16,069 bases of DNA from Alcaligenaceae bacterium UBA6179 (GCA_002422175.1 DITR01000194.1:232-16300); one strand, 5' to 3'. Counted from the first letter of the stretch, positions 6,562 to 14,736 are shown. Program-made: numbers and translations. Notes: generated by a model from the sequence alone, not told the origin.

Positions 6562-7620
6562 ATGGCACATCAGAATAAGCGTGTTGCAGTCGTTGGGGCG
6601 GGGATTGCTGGGGCCGCTTGCGCCCATCACCTGACACGATCAGGGTGCACGGTAACCCTGTTTGATAAAGCCCGCGGGGCAAGCGGTCGTCTGTCAACAC
6701 GGCGAACCGATATGGCGCAATATGATCATGGCGCCCAGTATTTCACCGCACAATCAGACGCTTTTATTGCTCAAGTTAACGATTGGCACCAGCGTGGTGT
6801 GGTGGCGCAGTGGCAGCCTCGCATGGCTAACCCCGATTCGCAGCAATGGTTTGTCGGTTCACCTGATATGCCCGCTATTGTTCGAGATTTAGTCAAAAAC
6901 ATCGATTTACATGTCAATACCCGTATTGAACGCATTGAACAGTCACAACCAGAGCTTGGCGCGGCTGTCATCAACGCATCACAGCAAGCCCTCACCGCAG
7001 CAGTCACAAACCCCTTTACATGGCAATTAACCACAGATAAAGGTGAAGTCTTTGCTGATTTTACCGATGTGGTGATCGCTGTTCCCCCGGCTCAAGCCGT
7101 GCCTTTGATCCAACCCGTTGCATCAAGCATGGTTAGCTTACTGAACTCAATTGAAATGCTGCCCTGCTGGACAGTGATGATCTCTACAACTGACTCGGTC
7201 ACAACCGCTTTGCCAATTGAAGCCGAAAGGGTTGTCGATCACCCCACGTTAGCTTGGTGGGCGCGAAACGACAGCAAACCAGGACGGGTGCAGCACGAGG
7301 GTCAGGCTGACTGGGTGATTCAAGCAACGGCTGACTGGACACTCACTCACTTAGGCACTGACCCGGCTGATGTGATTCGCCTTCTATGTGACGCGTTTTG
7401 GCGCCATGTTGGCGTTCAAACTTTGCCTCAGGTGCAGCAGTCTATGGCGCATCGATGGTTGTATTCGCGTCGCCATCTTGAGCCACAATCAACGAGATTG
7501 AGCCTGTGGGCTGAAAACTTACGATTAGGTGTTTGCGGCGACGGGTTGATTCATAGCCGGGTTGAGTCAGCGTACTCTTCGGGTATACATATGGCAGAAA
7601 CTGTGCTGGGTGAAAATTAG
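6562..7620 (+). CDS. FAD-dependent oxidoreductase, renalase-like
   Basis: This is a cytoplasmic flavoprotein of the FAD/NAD(P)-binding amine-oxidase-like fold, 352 residues. The N-terminal dinucleotide-binding motif is VAVVGAGIAGAACAHHL (8-24), with an acidic strand end VTLFDKA. GRLSTRR (42-48) and YDHGAQYFT (54-62) follow, matching the conserved N-terminal blocks of bacterial renalase-like proteins. Near the C-terminus LRLGVCGDGLIHSRVESAY is the second FAD-binding block. Such proteins are often annotated as amine oxidases, but the bacterial substrates are mostly unproven; renalases oxidise isomers of beta-NAD(P)H. The ATG has GAGG 4 bases upstream. It is divergent from the efflux operon across 114 bases, and its stop overlaps that of the PAP2 gene on the other strand by 4 bases. 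Confidence 0.88.
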   Translation: MAHQNKRVAVVGAGIAGAACAHHLTRSGCTVTLFDKARGASGRLSTRRTDMAQYDHGAQYFTAQSDAFIAQVNDWHQRGVVAQWQPRMANPDSQQWFVGSPDMPAIVRDLVKNIDLHVNTRIERIEQSQPELGAAVINASQQALTAAVTNPFTWQLTTDKGEVFADFTDVVIAVPPAQAVPLIQPVASSMVSLLNSIEMLPCWTVMISTTDSVTTALPIEAERVVDHPTLAWWARNDSKPGRVQHEGQADWVIQATADWTLTHLGTDPADVIRLLCDAFWRHVGVQTLPQVQQSMAHRWLYSRRHLEPQSTRLSLWAENLRLGVCGDGLIHSRVESAYSSGIHMAETVLGEN

Positions 7621-8408
7621 CTCGATCGTATCATCACATAATTTTTATGTACGAAATGCACAAGCGTGACGACAGTCAACACAATGCCCAGTATTTGAAG
7701 CGGGGCATTGATCACTAAATCGAGCTTGCTCGTCGCCAACAAGTAAATATTAAAAACCCCAACGATTGCAATCAGGCGCATCAACCAAGATGTGGGTATG
7801 AATAAATTGTCGGGTAAATAGCGACACATTAAAACACCCAATAGCCCACTGAATAGACCCAGTGCTGCCCCCACCAAGATATCGTCAAGCCAATGAACGC
7901 CAATGGCGACGCGAGCGATGGCCGCAAGGGTAGCGATGCCAAACAGCCAGAAAAAAGGTTTGCGCTTTAGAGTGGGTATTGCAAAATACATTGCAGTCGC
8001 GACAGAAAAAGCTGTTAGTGCGTGGCCCGAGGGAAAGGCATGCGCATGAATGGCTTCTTCCAAAATAAAAAAAGTACTGTTGTCGAGTACCGCTGGCGGG
8101 CGTGGCATATCGAAAAATAATTTAAGTGAGCGCGACAAAATGCCCGCAGGAATGCCTGCCAAAATAGCTGCCATCATGACGCGTGGTGCAAAGATCAGCA
8201 AGGGGAATGCTAAAGCGTAAATACCCCAACCATTCCCTAAATTAACAAAAAAGCCCCAAAGACTATTGGGCCAGACTTGCAACCATGCATTGAGAAAATA
8301 AAAGCTTTGCTGTTTTGTCACAAACAGAATGGTTATGCCCCATATCGCTAGGGGAATAAGGGGCAGCAACCATGCAGATTTTGGAATGGTAAGTGTGTTT
8401 AATGTCAT
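7617..8408 (-). CDS. PAP2-family membrane phosphatase
   Basis: This is an integral-membrane acid phosphatase of the type-2 phosphatidic acid phosphatase family, 263 residues with about six hydrophobic segments. All three catalytic motifs are present: K96 to R103-P104 (KLFFDMPRP), PSGH at 126-129, and R166-x5-H172-x3-D176 (ARVAIGVHWLDD). Known members act on undecaprenyl pyrophosphate, lipid A phosphate, phosphatidylglycerophosphate or phosphatidic acid, with the active site facing the periplasm. Here the gene is the last of a glycosyltransferase operon and overlaps the GT9 gene as ATGA. A role in dephosphorylating a polyprenyl carrier or lipid A is therefore likely by inference. The C-terminus has two further helices beyond the catalytic core. 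No ribosome binding site is apparent, which agrees with coupled translation. Confidence 0.92.
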   Translation of the reverse strand: MTLNTLTIPKSAWLLPLIPLAIWGITILFVTKQQSFYFLNAWLQVWPNSLWGFFVNLGNGWGIYALAFPLLIFAPRVMMAAILAGIPAGILSRSLKLFFDMPRPPAVLDNSTFFILEEAIHAHAFPSGHALTAFSVATAMYFAIPTLKRKPFFWLFGIATLAAIARVAIGVHWLDDILVGAALGLFSGLLGVLMCRYLPDNLFIPTSWLMRLIAIVGVFNIYLLATSKLDLVINAPLQILGIVLTVVTLVHFVHKNYVMIRSS

Positions 8409-9727
8409 GTTTTTTGTAAGCGTGATGCTTTAAATTGACGGCTGGTAGCTTGTAAAACGTGTTCAACACTGATTGCTTGCATGCAAACATTGTTTAAGCA
8501 CGGTGTTTTACGATGGTTGGCTGCGCTCACACAGGGTGAACATGCTAAGCGGGCTGTGATAGCAATCGAATGGCCCAGTGAACCATAAAGCTCAGGTGTT
8601 TCAGGGCCAAACAAAACAACGGTATGAAGGGGTGTGACAGCAGAAAAGTGACCTGGCCCTGAGTCGTTCGTTACCATAACATCCGCTAAAGTATAAAGAG
8701 CGGGCAATTCGTTAAAGGTGACTTTGCCAGCCCAGTTCAGGGCGTGCTTAACGTTCGCCTGAGTTCGAACCTTTTCTACATATGCAAACTCTGAAGGTGA
8801 GCCGGTTAACAAAATGAGTGCGTCAGGCCAAGTGCGAGATATTTCTTGAGTCAAGGTAGCAAAACGGTCGGGCGCCCATCGCCTTTGAACGAGTAAATCG
8901 CTCGCGTTCGCGTTTACTAGGAATAGGGGGTGTTGACCTTGGGTAAACGCAATGTTGGCTTGACTGGCAGCGACCTCAATTTGCGTTAAGACTTTTAAAC
9001 GTTGCGGAGCCATGACGATGGCTTGTGCCAATTTAATGGGCTGCTCAGAGAGTGCTACTTTACTGAAAGGGACTTCTTTTTCTGTTGAAAACGCTGCGTG
9101 CACCAATGATAAAAAATTATGGGCAATGTGAATGTGTGCGTTGTAATGCACTTTATGCGTCAACATATTGCCTCGCCACAGCCCTTCACCATGAAAAATA
9201 TGGTAACCAACACGCCGAGTGGCGCCACACAAGCCAGTGAGTAGGGCTGTGTACCTTGAAAAAAGCTCGAGGTCTATGACGGTATCAATTTGATTTTGGC
9301 GGGCCCACCATAAAAAACGTAAAGTGTCGCGCATCAATGGCCACAAACCCGATGAATCAATCGTGAAAACATGTTCTGGTGAGACAGTATTCAGTAACGT
9401 TAAGCTGGGTTGATTGCTTTTGAAAATTAAAAAATGCACTTCGGCGCCACGAGCTTGTGCATCGCGCATAGCCGGATCGACCAATATCGCGCTACCCATT
9501 TCAGAGAGCTCTATAAAAAGTATTTTTTTAGGTTTGAAGGGTTGTCTTTCGGCATTTACTTTCTCAGCATCTGTGTCTGCATTCAGATTATCAAGTGAAT
9601 GTGTCTTTTTGGTGTTGCGCCTTTCACGCCACCAGTCGAGTGCTGCAACAATTGGGGTCGCTATCGCACACAGCGGAATTCCCGCAAGGCGATCAATAGT
9701 GCGCATGGTGTCAACATTTAAGCTCAT
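8405..9727 (-). CDS. Glycosyltransferase family 9 (heptosyltransferase-like)
   Basis: This GT-B fold enzyme belongs to the ADP-heptose:LPS heptosyltransferase family, 440 residues, longer than WaaC/WaaF at about 320-350. The extra length is an N-terminal extension of about 65 residues. It contains a hydrophobic patch (IPLCAIATPIVAALDWW, 17-33) that could attach to the membrane, then a polar linker. The catalytic part begins with KKILFIELSEMGSAIL (67-82). The donor-site block NDSGPGHFSAVTP (354-366) is followed by LFGPETPELYG (372-382). A cysteine cluster follows at C396, C399, C410 and C415. Donor and acceptor sugars cannot be assigned. A 31-base gap separates it from the flippase-like gene upstream. 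The start lacks a clear ribosome binding site; a second ATG at 9706 is an alternative. Confidence 0.88.
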   Translation of the reverse strand: MSLNVDTMRTIDRLAGIPLCAIATPIVAALDWWRERRNTKKTHSLDNLNADTDAEKVNAERQPFKPKKILFIELSEMGSAILVDPAMRDAQARGAEVHFLIFKSNQPSLTLLNTVSPEHVFTIDSSGLWPLMRDTLRFLWWARQNQIDTVIDLELFSRYTALLTGLCGATRRVGYHIFHGEGLWRGNMLTHKVHYNAHIHIAHNFLSLVHAAFSTEKEVPFSKVALSEQPIKLAQAIVMAPQRLKVLTQIEVAASQANIAFTQGQHPLFLVNANASDLLVQRRWAPDRFATLTQEISRTWPDALILLTGSPSEFAYVEKVRTQANVKHALNWAGKVTFNELPALYTLADVMVTNDSGPGHFSAVTPLHTVVLFGPETPELYGSLGHSIAITARLACSPCVSAANHRKTPCLNNVCMQAISVEHVLQATSRQFKASRLQKT

Positions 9728-9758
9728 AGGTTTGCATTTTAGACGGCAAATACAATAC

Positions 9759-10709
9759 CTAGTATTTTGGCCTTTGTTTCACTAAAACCCAGGTGGCGGG
9801 TAAGTAGGCTAGCAAAATAATAAGCCCGTAAGTTATAGAGGCTAATAAAGTCGTACTAACAGGAATGCCCCATAGGCTTAATGCCGCTGATAGCGTGGTT
9901 TCACGCAAGCCCCAGCCTGAAATGCTAATCGGCAACATCATCAGTAGCCCCAAAGCAGGTATACCAATCAAAAGAGCCTCAAGCGGAACCGTCACGCCGT
10001 AGGCTTGCAAGCAAGCCCCAAATGTGGCTAGGGTTAACAGGTGTACGGTGATGGAAGTTGAAACCTGTGCCATATTAATGGGCCAGTCAAACACGCTTTT
10101 AAGACCATTCATGCCAAGCGGTAAACGGGTTGCATTCAGTAGCTTTTGAATCCAGCGCAAAAAGTGAGGAAACTTAAATAACACCCCAAAAATTAAAATA
10201 CCACTCACTATTGCCACCAACAGCACGATGCCAATTGGCTTTGCCAAGGGCGATACGGTTAGACCCGCAATGATGAGACCCACAGCCCCTAGTAAGGTAT
10301 TACCTAACAAACCCATACCCCGATCAAGAAAAACAGCAAAAACGCCATATCGAATGGCAGGGCTTCCATCAATAGTTTGTTGTCGACTGCCTTGAAGGGC
10401 ACGATAGCTATCACCCCCCAACGTTGAAGGCAGACCTTGGTTAATCAAGCCGCCTGCAAAATACAGTGTTATGTAACGTCGCCATGGATTTGAAAGGCCA
10501 GTACGCTGCATGATAAAACCCCAACGACCGGCCGCAAGCAGATTAGCCATCAAGATTAGAAACAGTGCCAGTACAAGCCATCGCAACTGTAAATTTTGGC
10601 TCTCAACCCATAAAACTGACCAGTCGATATGACGGAAAGCAAGCCATAGCAGTACAAACGAAAAAACCAGCCTTATAACAAACCAAACTTTTGGTGTAAG
10701 ACGCTTCAT
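9759..10709 (-). CDS. Flippase-like membrane protein (LPG synthase TM / UPF0104 family)
   Basis: This polytopic inner-membrane protein of 316 residues has about seven to eight hydrophobic segments. It resembles the N-terminal transmembrane domain of lysylphosphatidylglycerol synthase (MprF) and stand-alone UPF0104/YbhN proteins. GGLINQGLPSTLGGDSYRAL (86-105) corresponds to the conserved block with Gly-Gly-Asp, and FLDRGMGLLGN (127-137) to the conserved Asp-Arg motif. There is no C-terminal aminoacyl-transfer domain, so lipid lysylation is not expected. Stand-alone members are commonly found with glycosyltransferases and are proposed to flip or bind lipid-linked substrates. The ATG overlaps the upstream GT39 stop as ATGA, with AAGG 8 bases before it. 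Placement between two glycosyltransferases suggests a role in moving a lipid-linked sugar, by inference. Confidence 0.85.
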   Translation of the reverse strand: MKRLTPKVWFVIRLVFSFVLLWLAFRHIDWSVLWVESQNLQLRWLVLALFLILMANLLAAGRWGFIMQRTGLSNPWRRYITLYFAGGLINQGLPSTLGGDSYRALQGSRQQTIDGSPAIRYGVFAVFLDRGMGLLGNTLLGAVGLIIAGLTVSPLAKPIGIVLLVAIVSGILIFGVLFKFPHFLRWIQKLLNATRLPLGMNGLKSVFDWPINMAQVSTSITVHLLTLATFGACLQAYGVTVPLEALLIGIPALGLLMMLPISISGWGLRETTLSAALSLWGIPVSTTLLASITYGLIILLAYLPATWVLVKQRPKY

Positions 10710-12316
10710 TTGGTTTTGCCTTGCCAGTCTTCGCAGCGGTAATAGGTAAACTGAGACGTGACACGCCCCAAACGTTGAACAGCCAGTTGGTCAAGCTCAA
10801 TGCAACGGGCATATTGTTGGGCTGAAACGGGTGGTTGATAGGGTACTTGTGACCAGTTGATGTACAACGTATCTTGGCCTTTTTGAGGGCTTCCAAACCA
10901 GATATCAAACTGGTCAAAGCGATCGTCTAAAACTTGAACGGGTAGAGGGCGTGCGTACCAAGATAAGCGGCTTGCCAGCGTCCAGTTGCTAACCGTTAAT
11001 ATTTGAAGTGATTGCTGTTGGGCAAGTGTTTGAGCCAATTGACCCGCTTGGTCCCAGCCCCAAAGATCGGCTAAGGGGTTTTTTTGATGTAAAGGGTGTT
11101 GTGCATTTAGGCCCGGTACACCGACAAAAAATAACATGATAAAAGCCAAGCCACATAAAACAGCTTGTATGCTCACTATGATAGCCAGCGCTTTATGTTT
11201 GCCCAGTTGCCAATGCAGCGCCAACGGGTTGGCCCCCAGCACAATGGCGGTTAACCAAGCGGGTGCTAACCAGTGTGCAAGTGTGCGGCCCCCACCGGCC
11301 ATATATGCGGTCACAACAAAAGGCACAATGATAAATAGCGATAAACCCCAAATAATGCGGTTAGGCTGTTGACGTAAAAATTTGATCACGCCGATAATAA
11401 TGGCCACAATCAGTGGTCCAAAAGCAGCGATTTGTAAACCAATAAATACCCCAATGCCTTTTATATGCCATGAGCTACCGCTACTATGTTTGATTTGATA
11501 AGCAAATGAAACCCAGTCGTGTTGTGCATTCCAAATGATGACTGGGGCAATCATGACACCCGCAATCAGCACGGCAAGCCAAGGGCCCCTTTGAAGCAGT
11601 ACCTTCCAGCCCAGGTTAATCACTAAAGCACCGGCTACAGCGATCGCGAAAAGAACGGCCGTATATTTGCTTAAACCAGCCAAACCCAACCAAACACCTA
11701 AATACACCCAGTATTTAAGGGGAGAGGGGCAGGCTAAGAGTGAATCATGTGGAGTGGGCGCTGCAGGGGTTGCATGAATGAGGTGCAATGTTGTTTGCAT
11801 GATGCCGAGTACGATGACAAGTAGTAAGGTGTCGGGCAGCAAGCCGACGCCCAGTACATGCATAACGGGGGCGACCAAAATGGCAATGACAGCCCATCGA
11901 CCTGCCGCGCCCGGAGGTATTGAATCAGACCAAATAGGTACAGTTCGTCTGAGTTGTTCCGCCAAATGCCATGCCATGACAGTGGCTAGCCACCAGCACG
12001 CTTGAGGTATCAGACGCAAGACCCAGTCAGGGGCGTTTACGTAAACTAAAGGCCACTGAACCCAACCTACTAATGGTGGGTGATCAAAATAACTGAGTGC
12101 GAGGTGTTGAGCGTAAAGAGCGTAATGCGCTTCGTCAACAGACAGTGTAAGAAGTGCTGAAAAACCGAAATGAATCAAAGCCCCAAGCAACAAAAGCCCG
12201 CGCAGAGAGATGCGGGGTTTAAGGGTTGAATCATTGGGTAGTAGAAATTCAGAAATTCGCAAAATGAATGTTTTATTTAAAGTTCTAAAAAAGTGGGATT
12301 GATAAATACTGCCCAC
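10706..12316 (-). CDS. Membrane glycosyltransferase, GT39/ArnT-like
   Basis: This is an integral-membrane glycosyltransferase of the PMT/ArnT superfamily, 536 residues as drawn, with about ten or more hydrophobic segments. The first periplasmic loop carries the expected acidic pair Asp61-Glu62 in SVDEAHYALYA, and YFDHPPLVGW (77-86) is the family's second conserved loop motif. Such enzymes take a sugar from an undecaprenyl-phosphate carrier and add it to lipid A, a glycan or a protein on the periplasmic side. The C-terminal soluble part is only about 130 residues. The drawn start is a GTG with no ribosome binding site, right after a hairpin and TTTT. The conserved part begins only near residue 40 (RGLLLLGALIHFGFSALLTL), so the true start may be a downstream TTG, GTG or CTG; no in-frame ATG precedes the conserved block. 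It is probably the first gene of the four-gene operon. Confidence 0.88.
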   Translation of the reverse strand: MGSIYQSHFFRTLNKTFILRISEFLLPNDSTLKPRISLRGLLLLGALIHFGFSALLTLSVDEAHYALYAQHLALSYFDHPPLVGWVQWPLVYVNAPDWVLRLIPQACWWLATVMAWHLAEQLRRTVPIWSDSIPPGAAGRWAVIAILVAPVMHVLGVGLLPDTLLLVIVLGIMQTTLHLIHATPAAPTPHDSLLACPSPLKYWVYLGVWLGLAGLSKYTAVLFAIAVAGALVINLGWKVLLQRGPWLAVLIAGVMIAPVIIWNAQHDWVSFAYQIKHSSGSSWHIKGIGVFIGLQIAAFGPLIVAIIIGVIKFLRQQPNRIIWGLSLFIIVPFVVTAYMAGGGRTLAHWLAPAWLTAIVLGANPLALHWQLGKHKALAIIVSIQAVLCGLAFIMLFFVGVPGLNAQHPLHQKNPLADLWGWDQAGQLAQTLAQQQSLQILTVSNWTLASRLSWYARPLPVQVLDDRFDQFDIWFGSPQKGQDTLYINWSQVPYQPPVSAQQYARCIELDQLAVQRLGRVTSQFTYYRCEDWQGKTK

Positions 12317-12324
12317 AAAAGAAC

Positions 12325-12344
12325 TTAATCAAGTAACTGATTAA
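12325..12344 (-). terminator. AT-rich hairpin after aspA, weak terminator or attenuator
   Basis: A perfect 7-base inverted repeat TTAATCA/TGATTAA with a 6-base loop lies in the 34-base gap between the aspA stop and the GT39 start. Read on the minus strand it is followed by GTTCTTTT, which resembles an intrinsic terminator tail, but the stem has only one G-C pair. It may end aspA transcripts partly. Confidence 0.35.
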
Positions 12345-12350
12345 AGTGGC

Positions 12351-13781
12351 TTAGAGCACCAACAAACGCGGTGAGGTTAACGATTCAGGTTTTAAAATCT
12401 CATCAAGTTTAGCTTGTTCAAGTAAGCCTCGTTCAAGCACAATATCATAGACACGTTTGCCTGTTTCGAGGGCTTCTTTGGCTACGTCGGTTGCGTTTTG
12501 ATAACCAATGTAGGGGTTGAGAGCCGTTACTAAAACAATTGAACGATCCATATGTTCTTGTAAAACAGATAGGTTTGCCGTGATGCCGTTGACGCAGTTA
12601 ACCTCAAGTGTGTGAAGGGCATTTGTTAAGTGTGACACGCTTCTAAACATTGAGTAAGCAATGATGGGTTCAAAGGCATTAAGTTGAAGTTGACCCGCCT
12701 CAGCAGCAAAGGTAATGGTAATGTCGTTGCCAATGACTTCGTAGGCGACTTGATTCACCACTTCAGGTATGACTGGGTTGACCTTGCCAGGCATGATGCT
12801 TGAGCCCGCTTGTTTGGCCGGCAAATTGATTTCATTTAAACCTGCGCGAGGCCCGCTAGACAATAAACGCAGGTCATGGCAAATTTTAGAGATTTTGACT
12901 GCAATACGTTTGAGTACGCCTGACAATTGCACAAATGAACCCACGTCTTGAGTCGCCTCAATGAGGTTGGCTGCTGTTATTAAAGGCAAACCTGTAACGG
13001 CTACCAAATGGTCGCATGCGGCGCGTGCATAATCAGGGTGAGTATTGATGCCTGTACCAATGGCAGTGGCGCCCATGTTGATTTCGCAAATCAATGGCAA
13101 AGCTTCTTGAAGCCTTAAAATATCTTCGCCCACCATGACTGAGTAAGTATGAAATTCTTGCCCAAGTGTCATGGGTACGGCGTCTTGTAGTTGCGTGCGA
13201 CCGACTTTTAATATGTCTTTAAACTCGACCGCCTTACGTTCAAATGCAGCTTGTATAGAGTGCATATTGATTAATAAGCGCTCGCAACCCCGATACGTGG
13301 CAAGTTTGAGCGAAGTAGGGTAGACGTCATTGGTAGATTGGCTCATGTTGACGTGTTCATTGGGGTGTAAAAACTGATATTGACCCCGCATATGACCCAT
13401 GATTTCTAAAGCGCGATTGGCAATCACTTCGTTGGCATTCATGTTTGTTGATGTGCCTGCACCGCCTTGAATCATGTCAACTTTGAATTGGTCGTGCAGG
13501 GCACCATTCAAAATCTCTTGTGCTGCAGCAATGATGGCTTCAGCCCGAGTTTGGTCAAGTAAGCCCAACTCTAGATTGGCCATCGCGCAAGCAATTTTAA
13601 TTTCAGCTAACGCTCTAATCAAGTCGGGCGAGGCAGAAATGGGTAAGTCACTAATCGAAAAGTTTTCTATAGCACGTAAGGTATGAACACCATAGTAAGC
13701 ATCAAACGGCACATCGCGGTAACCCAGTAAGTCGTGTTCACTTCTGTGTGTTGGGTAGGGTTGATTTAATGTGCTTGACAT
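12351..13781 (-). CDS. aspA: Aspartate ammonia-lyase (aspartase)
   Basis: AspA converts L-aspartate reversibly into fumarate and ammonia in the cytoplasm. The enzyme is a homotetramer of the fumarase/aspartase superfamily. The protein has 476 residues (E. coli AspA 478). The opening HDLLGYRDVPFDAYYGVHTL (16-35) and GGAGTSTNMNANEVIANRA (106-124) are AspA-like. So is QSTNDVYPT (148-156). The superfamily signature GSSIMPGKVNPVIPE (326-340) contains the catalytic flexible-loop serines. GRTQLQDAVPMTLGQEF (194-210) and LLSSGPRAGLNEINLP (306-321) match aspartase more closely than class II fumarase. The ATG has GGAG 5 bases upstream. A minus-strand TATTAT (13815-13820) could be a -10 box, but no good -35 was found. 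It appears to be a single-gene unit. Confidence 0.95.
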   Translation of the reverse strand: MSSTLNQPYPTHRSEHDLLGYRDVPFDAYYGVHTLRAIENFSISDLPISASPDLIRALAEIKIACAMANLELGLLDQTRAEAIIAAAQEILNGALHDQFKVDMIQGGAGTSTNMNANEVIANRALEIMGHMRGQYQFLHPNEHVNMSQSTNDVYPTSLKLATYRGCERLLINMHSIQAAFERKAVEFKDILKVGRTQLQDAVPMTLGQEFHTYSVMVGEDILRLQEALPLICEINMGATAIGTGINTHPDYARAACDHLVAVTGLPLITAANLIEATQDVGSFVQLSGVLKRIAVKISKICHDLRLLSSGPRAGLNEINLPAKQAGSSIMPGKVNPVIPEVVNQVAYEVIGNDITITFAAEAGQLQLNAFEPIIAYSMFRSVSHLTNALHTLEVNCVNGITANLSVLQEHMDRSIVLVTALNPYIGYQNATDVAKEALETGKRVYDIVLERGLLEQAKLDEILKPESLTSPRLLVL

Positions 13782-13861
13782 GATGGCTCCGATAAATAGT
13801 TGACAAGATGCAACATAATATAAGGTTCATTTAGTTAACGATACATGTTTAAATTAAATTG

Positions 13862-14593
13862 TCAGGGTACTTGTTCGACGTTAAAAGTGCGCCAGCCCAA
13901 TGCGCGATTGCTATCGGGTTTGTATACCCGAACAGTTCCTTTGCTGGCGGTAAACCCAGGCGGAAATTCAAGACTGCCTTGAACAAGTTGGTATGACTCA
14001 ATTTGAAGCGGTAGCATAGGGCTTTTAATTGCACCGGCACGCCCATTTGGGTATGTGCCCTCAAAGGTTATGTCAGCTGAACCGTTAAATGTACTTTTAG
14101 TGTCGGTCGCTTGAAGTAAAAGTAGCTCATAGTTTATGGATGACTGCTGCTTAGACTGTTTAAATCGTTCACTTGCGATACCGACAGGTTCTAAACGCAT
14201 ATTGGCGGCGAGCGCGCTCTTAAAAATCTTTAATGACTGCTGAGTGGGTTCCAGTTGTTGCTTGAGCGTCAAAATTTCATTTTGTGCCGCTTGCAGCAGT
14301 TGTTCAGACGCTTCTTGGCTACTTTTAAGCTGAGAAGTAAGCGAAATGATGGTGTTTTGTTGGGTTTGGTCTTTTACAAGAAGTGCCGTGTAATCAGACG
14401 TGAGTTTTTCAGACTCTAAAATAGTTAACCTTTTGGGGCCGTAGCTCGTTTGTAATAAAATCACCCCTCCACTACCAAGCAGTATGCCTAAAACCAGCAA
14501 AATTAACCAACGTGGTAAACCACGTGAGTTGCGATGTGAATGATAAGGTGATGGTTTAAAAGCTATTCGTGTGTTGCGCGTGTTTAATGCCAT
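13862..14593 (-). CDS. Single-pass membrane protein with coiled coil (DUF6776-like)
   Basis: This 243-residue protein has no assigned function. A basic cytoplasmic N-terminus (about residues 1-28) precedes one transmembrane helix at about 29-48 (WLILLVLGILLGSGGVILL). A coiled-coil region rich in Gln, Glu, Leu and Lys spans about 55-120. A beta-rich C-terminal domain follows at about 150-240 (INYELLLLQATD, ADITFEGTYPNGRAG). This layout matches DUF6776 proteins of beta- and gammaproteobacteria as I remember them; the match was not tested. The topology puts the coiled coil and C-terminal domain in the periplasm. The ATG has AGGA 6 bases upstream. A possible small ORF overlaps its first 10 bases. 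It lies 80 bases upstream of aspA, so cotranscription is possible but no functional link is evident. Confidence 0.8.
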   Translation of the reverse strand: MALNTRNTRIAFKPSPYHSHRNSRGLPRWLILLVLGILLGSGGVILLQTSYGPKRLTILESEKLTSDYTALLVKDQTQQNTIISLTSQLKSSQEASEQLLQAAQNEILTLKQQLEPTQQSLKIFKSALAANMRLEPVGIASERFKQSKQQSSINYELLLLQATDTKSTFNGSADITFEGTYPNGRAGAIKSPMLPLQIESYQLVQGSLEFPPGFTASKGTVRVYKPDSNRALGWRTFNVEQVP

Positions 14594-14688
14594 GAGCTAT
14601 CCTGATGCGTGCTAATTCGTGAGACTCTAAGCATAACGCCATCTTCATGAATGCGTTTGTCACCCAAGCTAAGTAGGTCGTTTTTCAT
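14584..14688 (-). CDS. Possible small ORF overlapping the DUF6776-like gene start
   Basis: An ATG at 14688 opens a 34-residue frame beginning MKNDLLSLGDKRIHEDGV and ending in TAA at 14584-14586. It overlaps the next gene's ATG by 10 bases, an arrangement typical of coupled genes. The frame stays open for 12 codons upstream of the ATG to a TGA at 14722-14724. The composition looks protein-like, but there is no ribosome binding site before the ATG and I know no homologue. It could be a leader peptide, a remnant of a longer gene or chance. Confidence 0.25.
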   Translation of the reverse strand: MKNDLLSLGDKRIHEDGVMLRVSRISTHQDSSWH

Positions 14689-14707
14689 CAAATAAGGCGC
14701 TAAGTTA

Positions 14708-14736
14708 TAAAAATTTTGCGCTCAAGACAATTTTTA
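14708..14736. terminator. All-AT hairpin downstream of murU, weak candidate
   Basis: TAAAAATT (14708-14715) and AATTTTTA (14729-14736) form an 8-base perfect inverted repeat with a 13-base loop, 7 bases past the murU stop on the minus strand. The second arm itself supplies the T-run. The stem has no G-C pairs, so its termination strength is doubtful. Confidence 0.2.

Noticed and set aside
9414..9785. 123-codon open frame on the plus strand antisense to the GT9 gene
   Set aside because: It resembles no known protein and is fully explained as the complement of the conserved GT9 coding sequence and the adjacent gap.
11468..11485. AGCGGTAGC on the minus strand, partial likeness to an ops element
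   Set aside because: It sits in the middle of the GT39 gene, lacks the first G and the final TG of the ops consensus, and is not in a leader.
13800..13828. Perfect TTGACA on the plus strand upstream of aspA
   Set aside because: The only TATAAG-like box follows at 13 bases, too close for sigma-70, and it would point away from aspA, antisense to the DUF6776-like gene.
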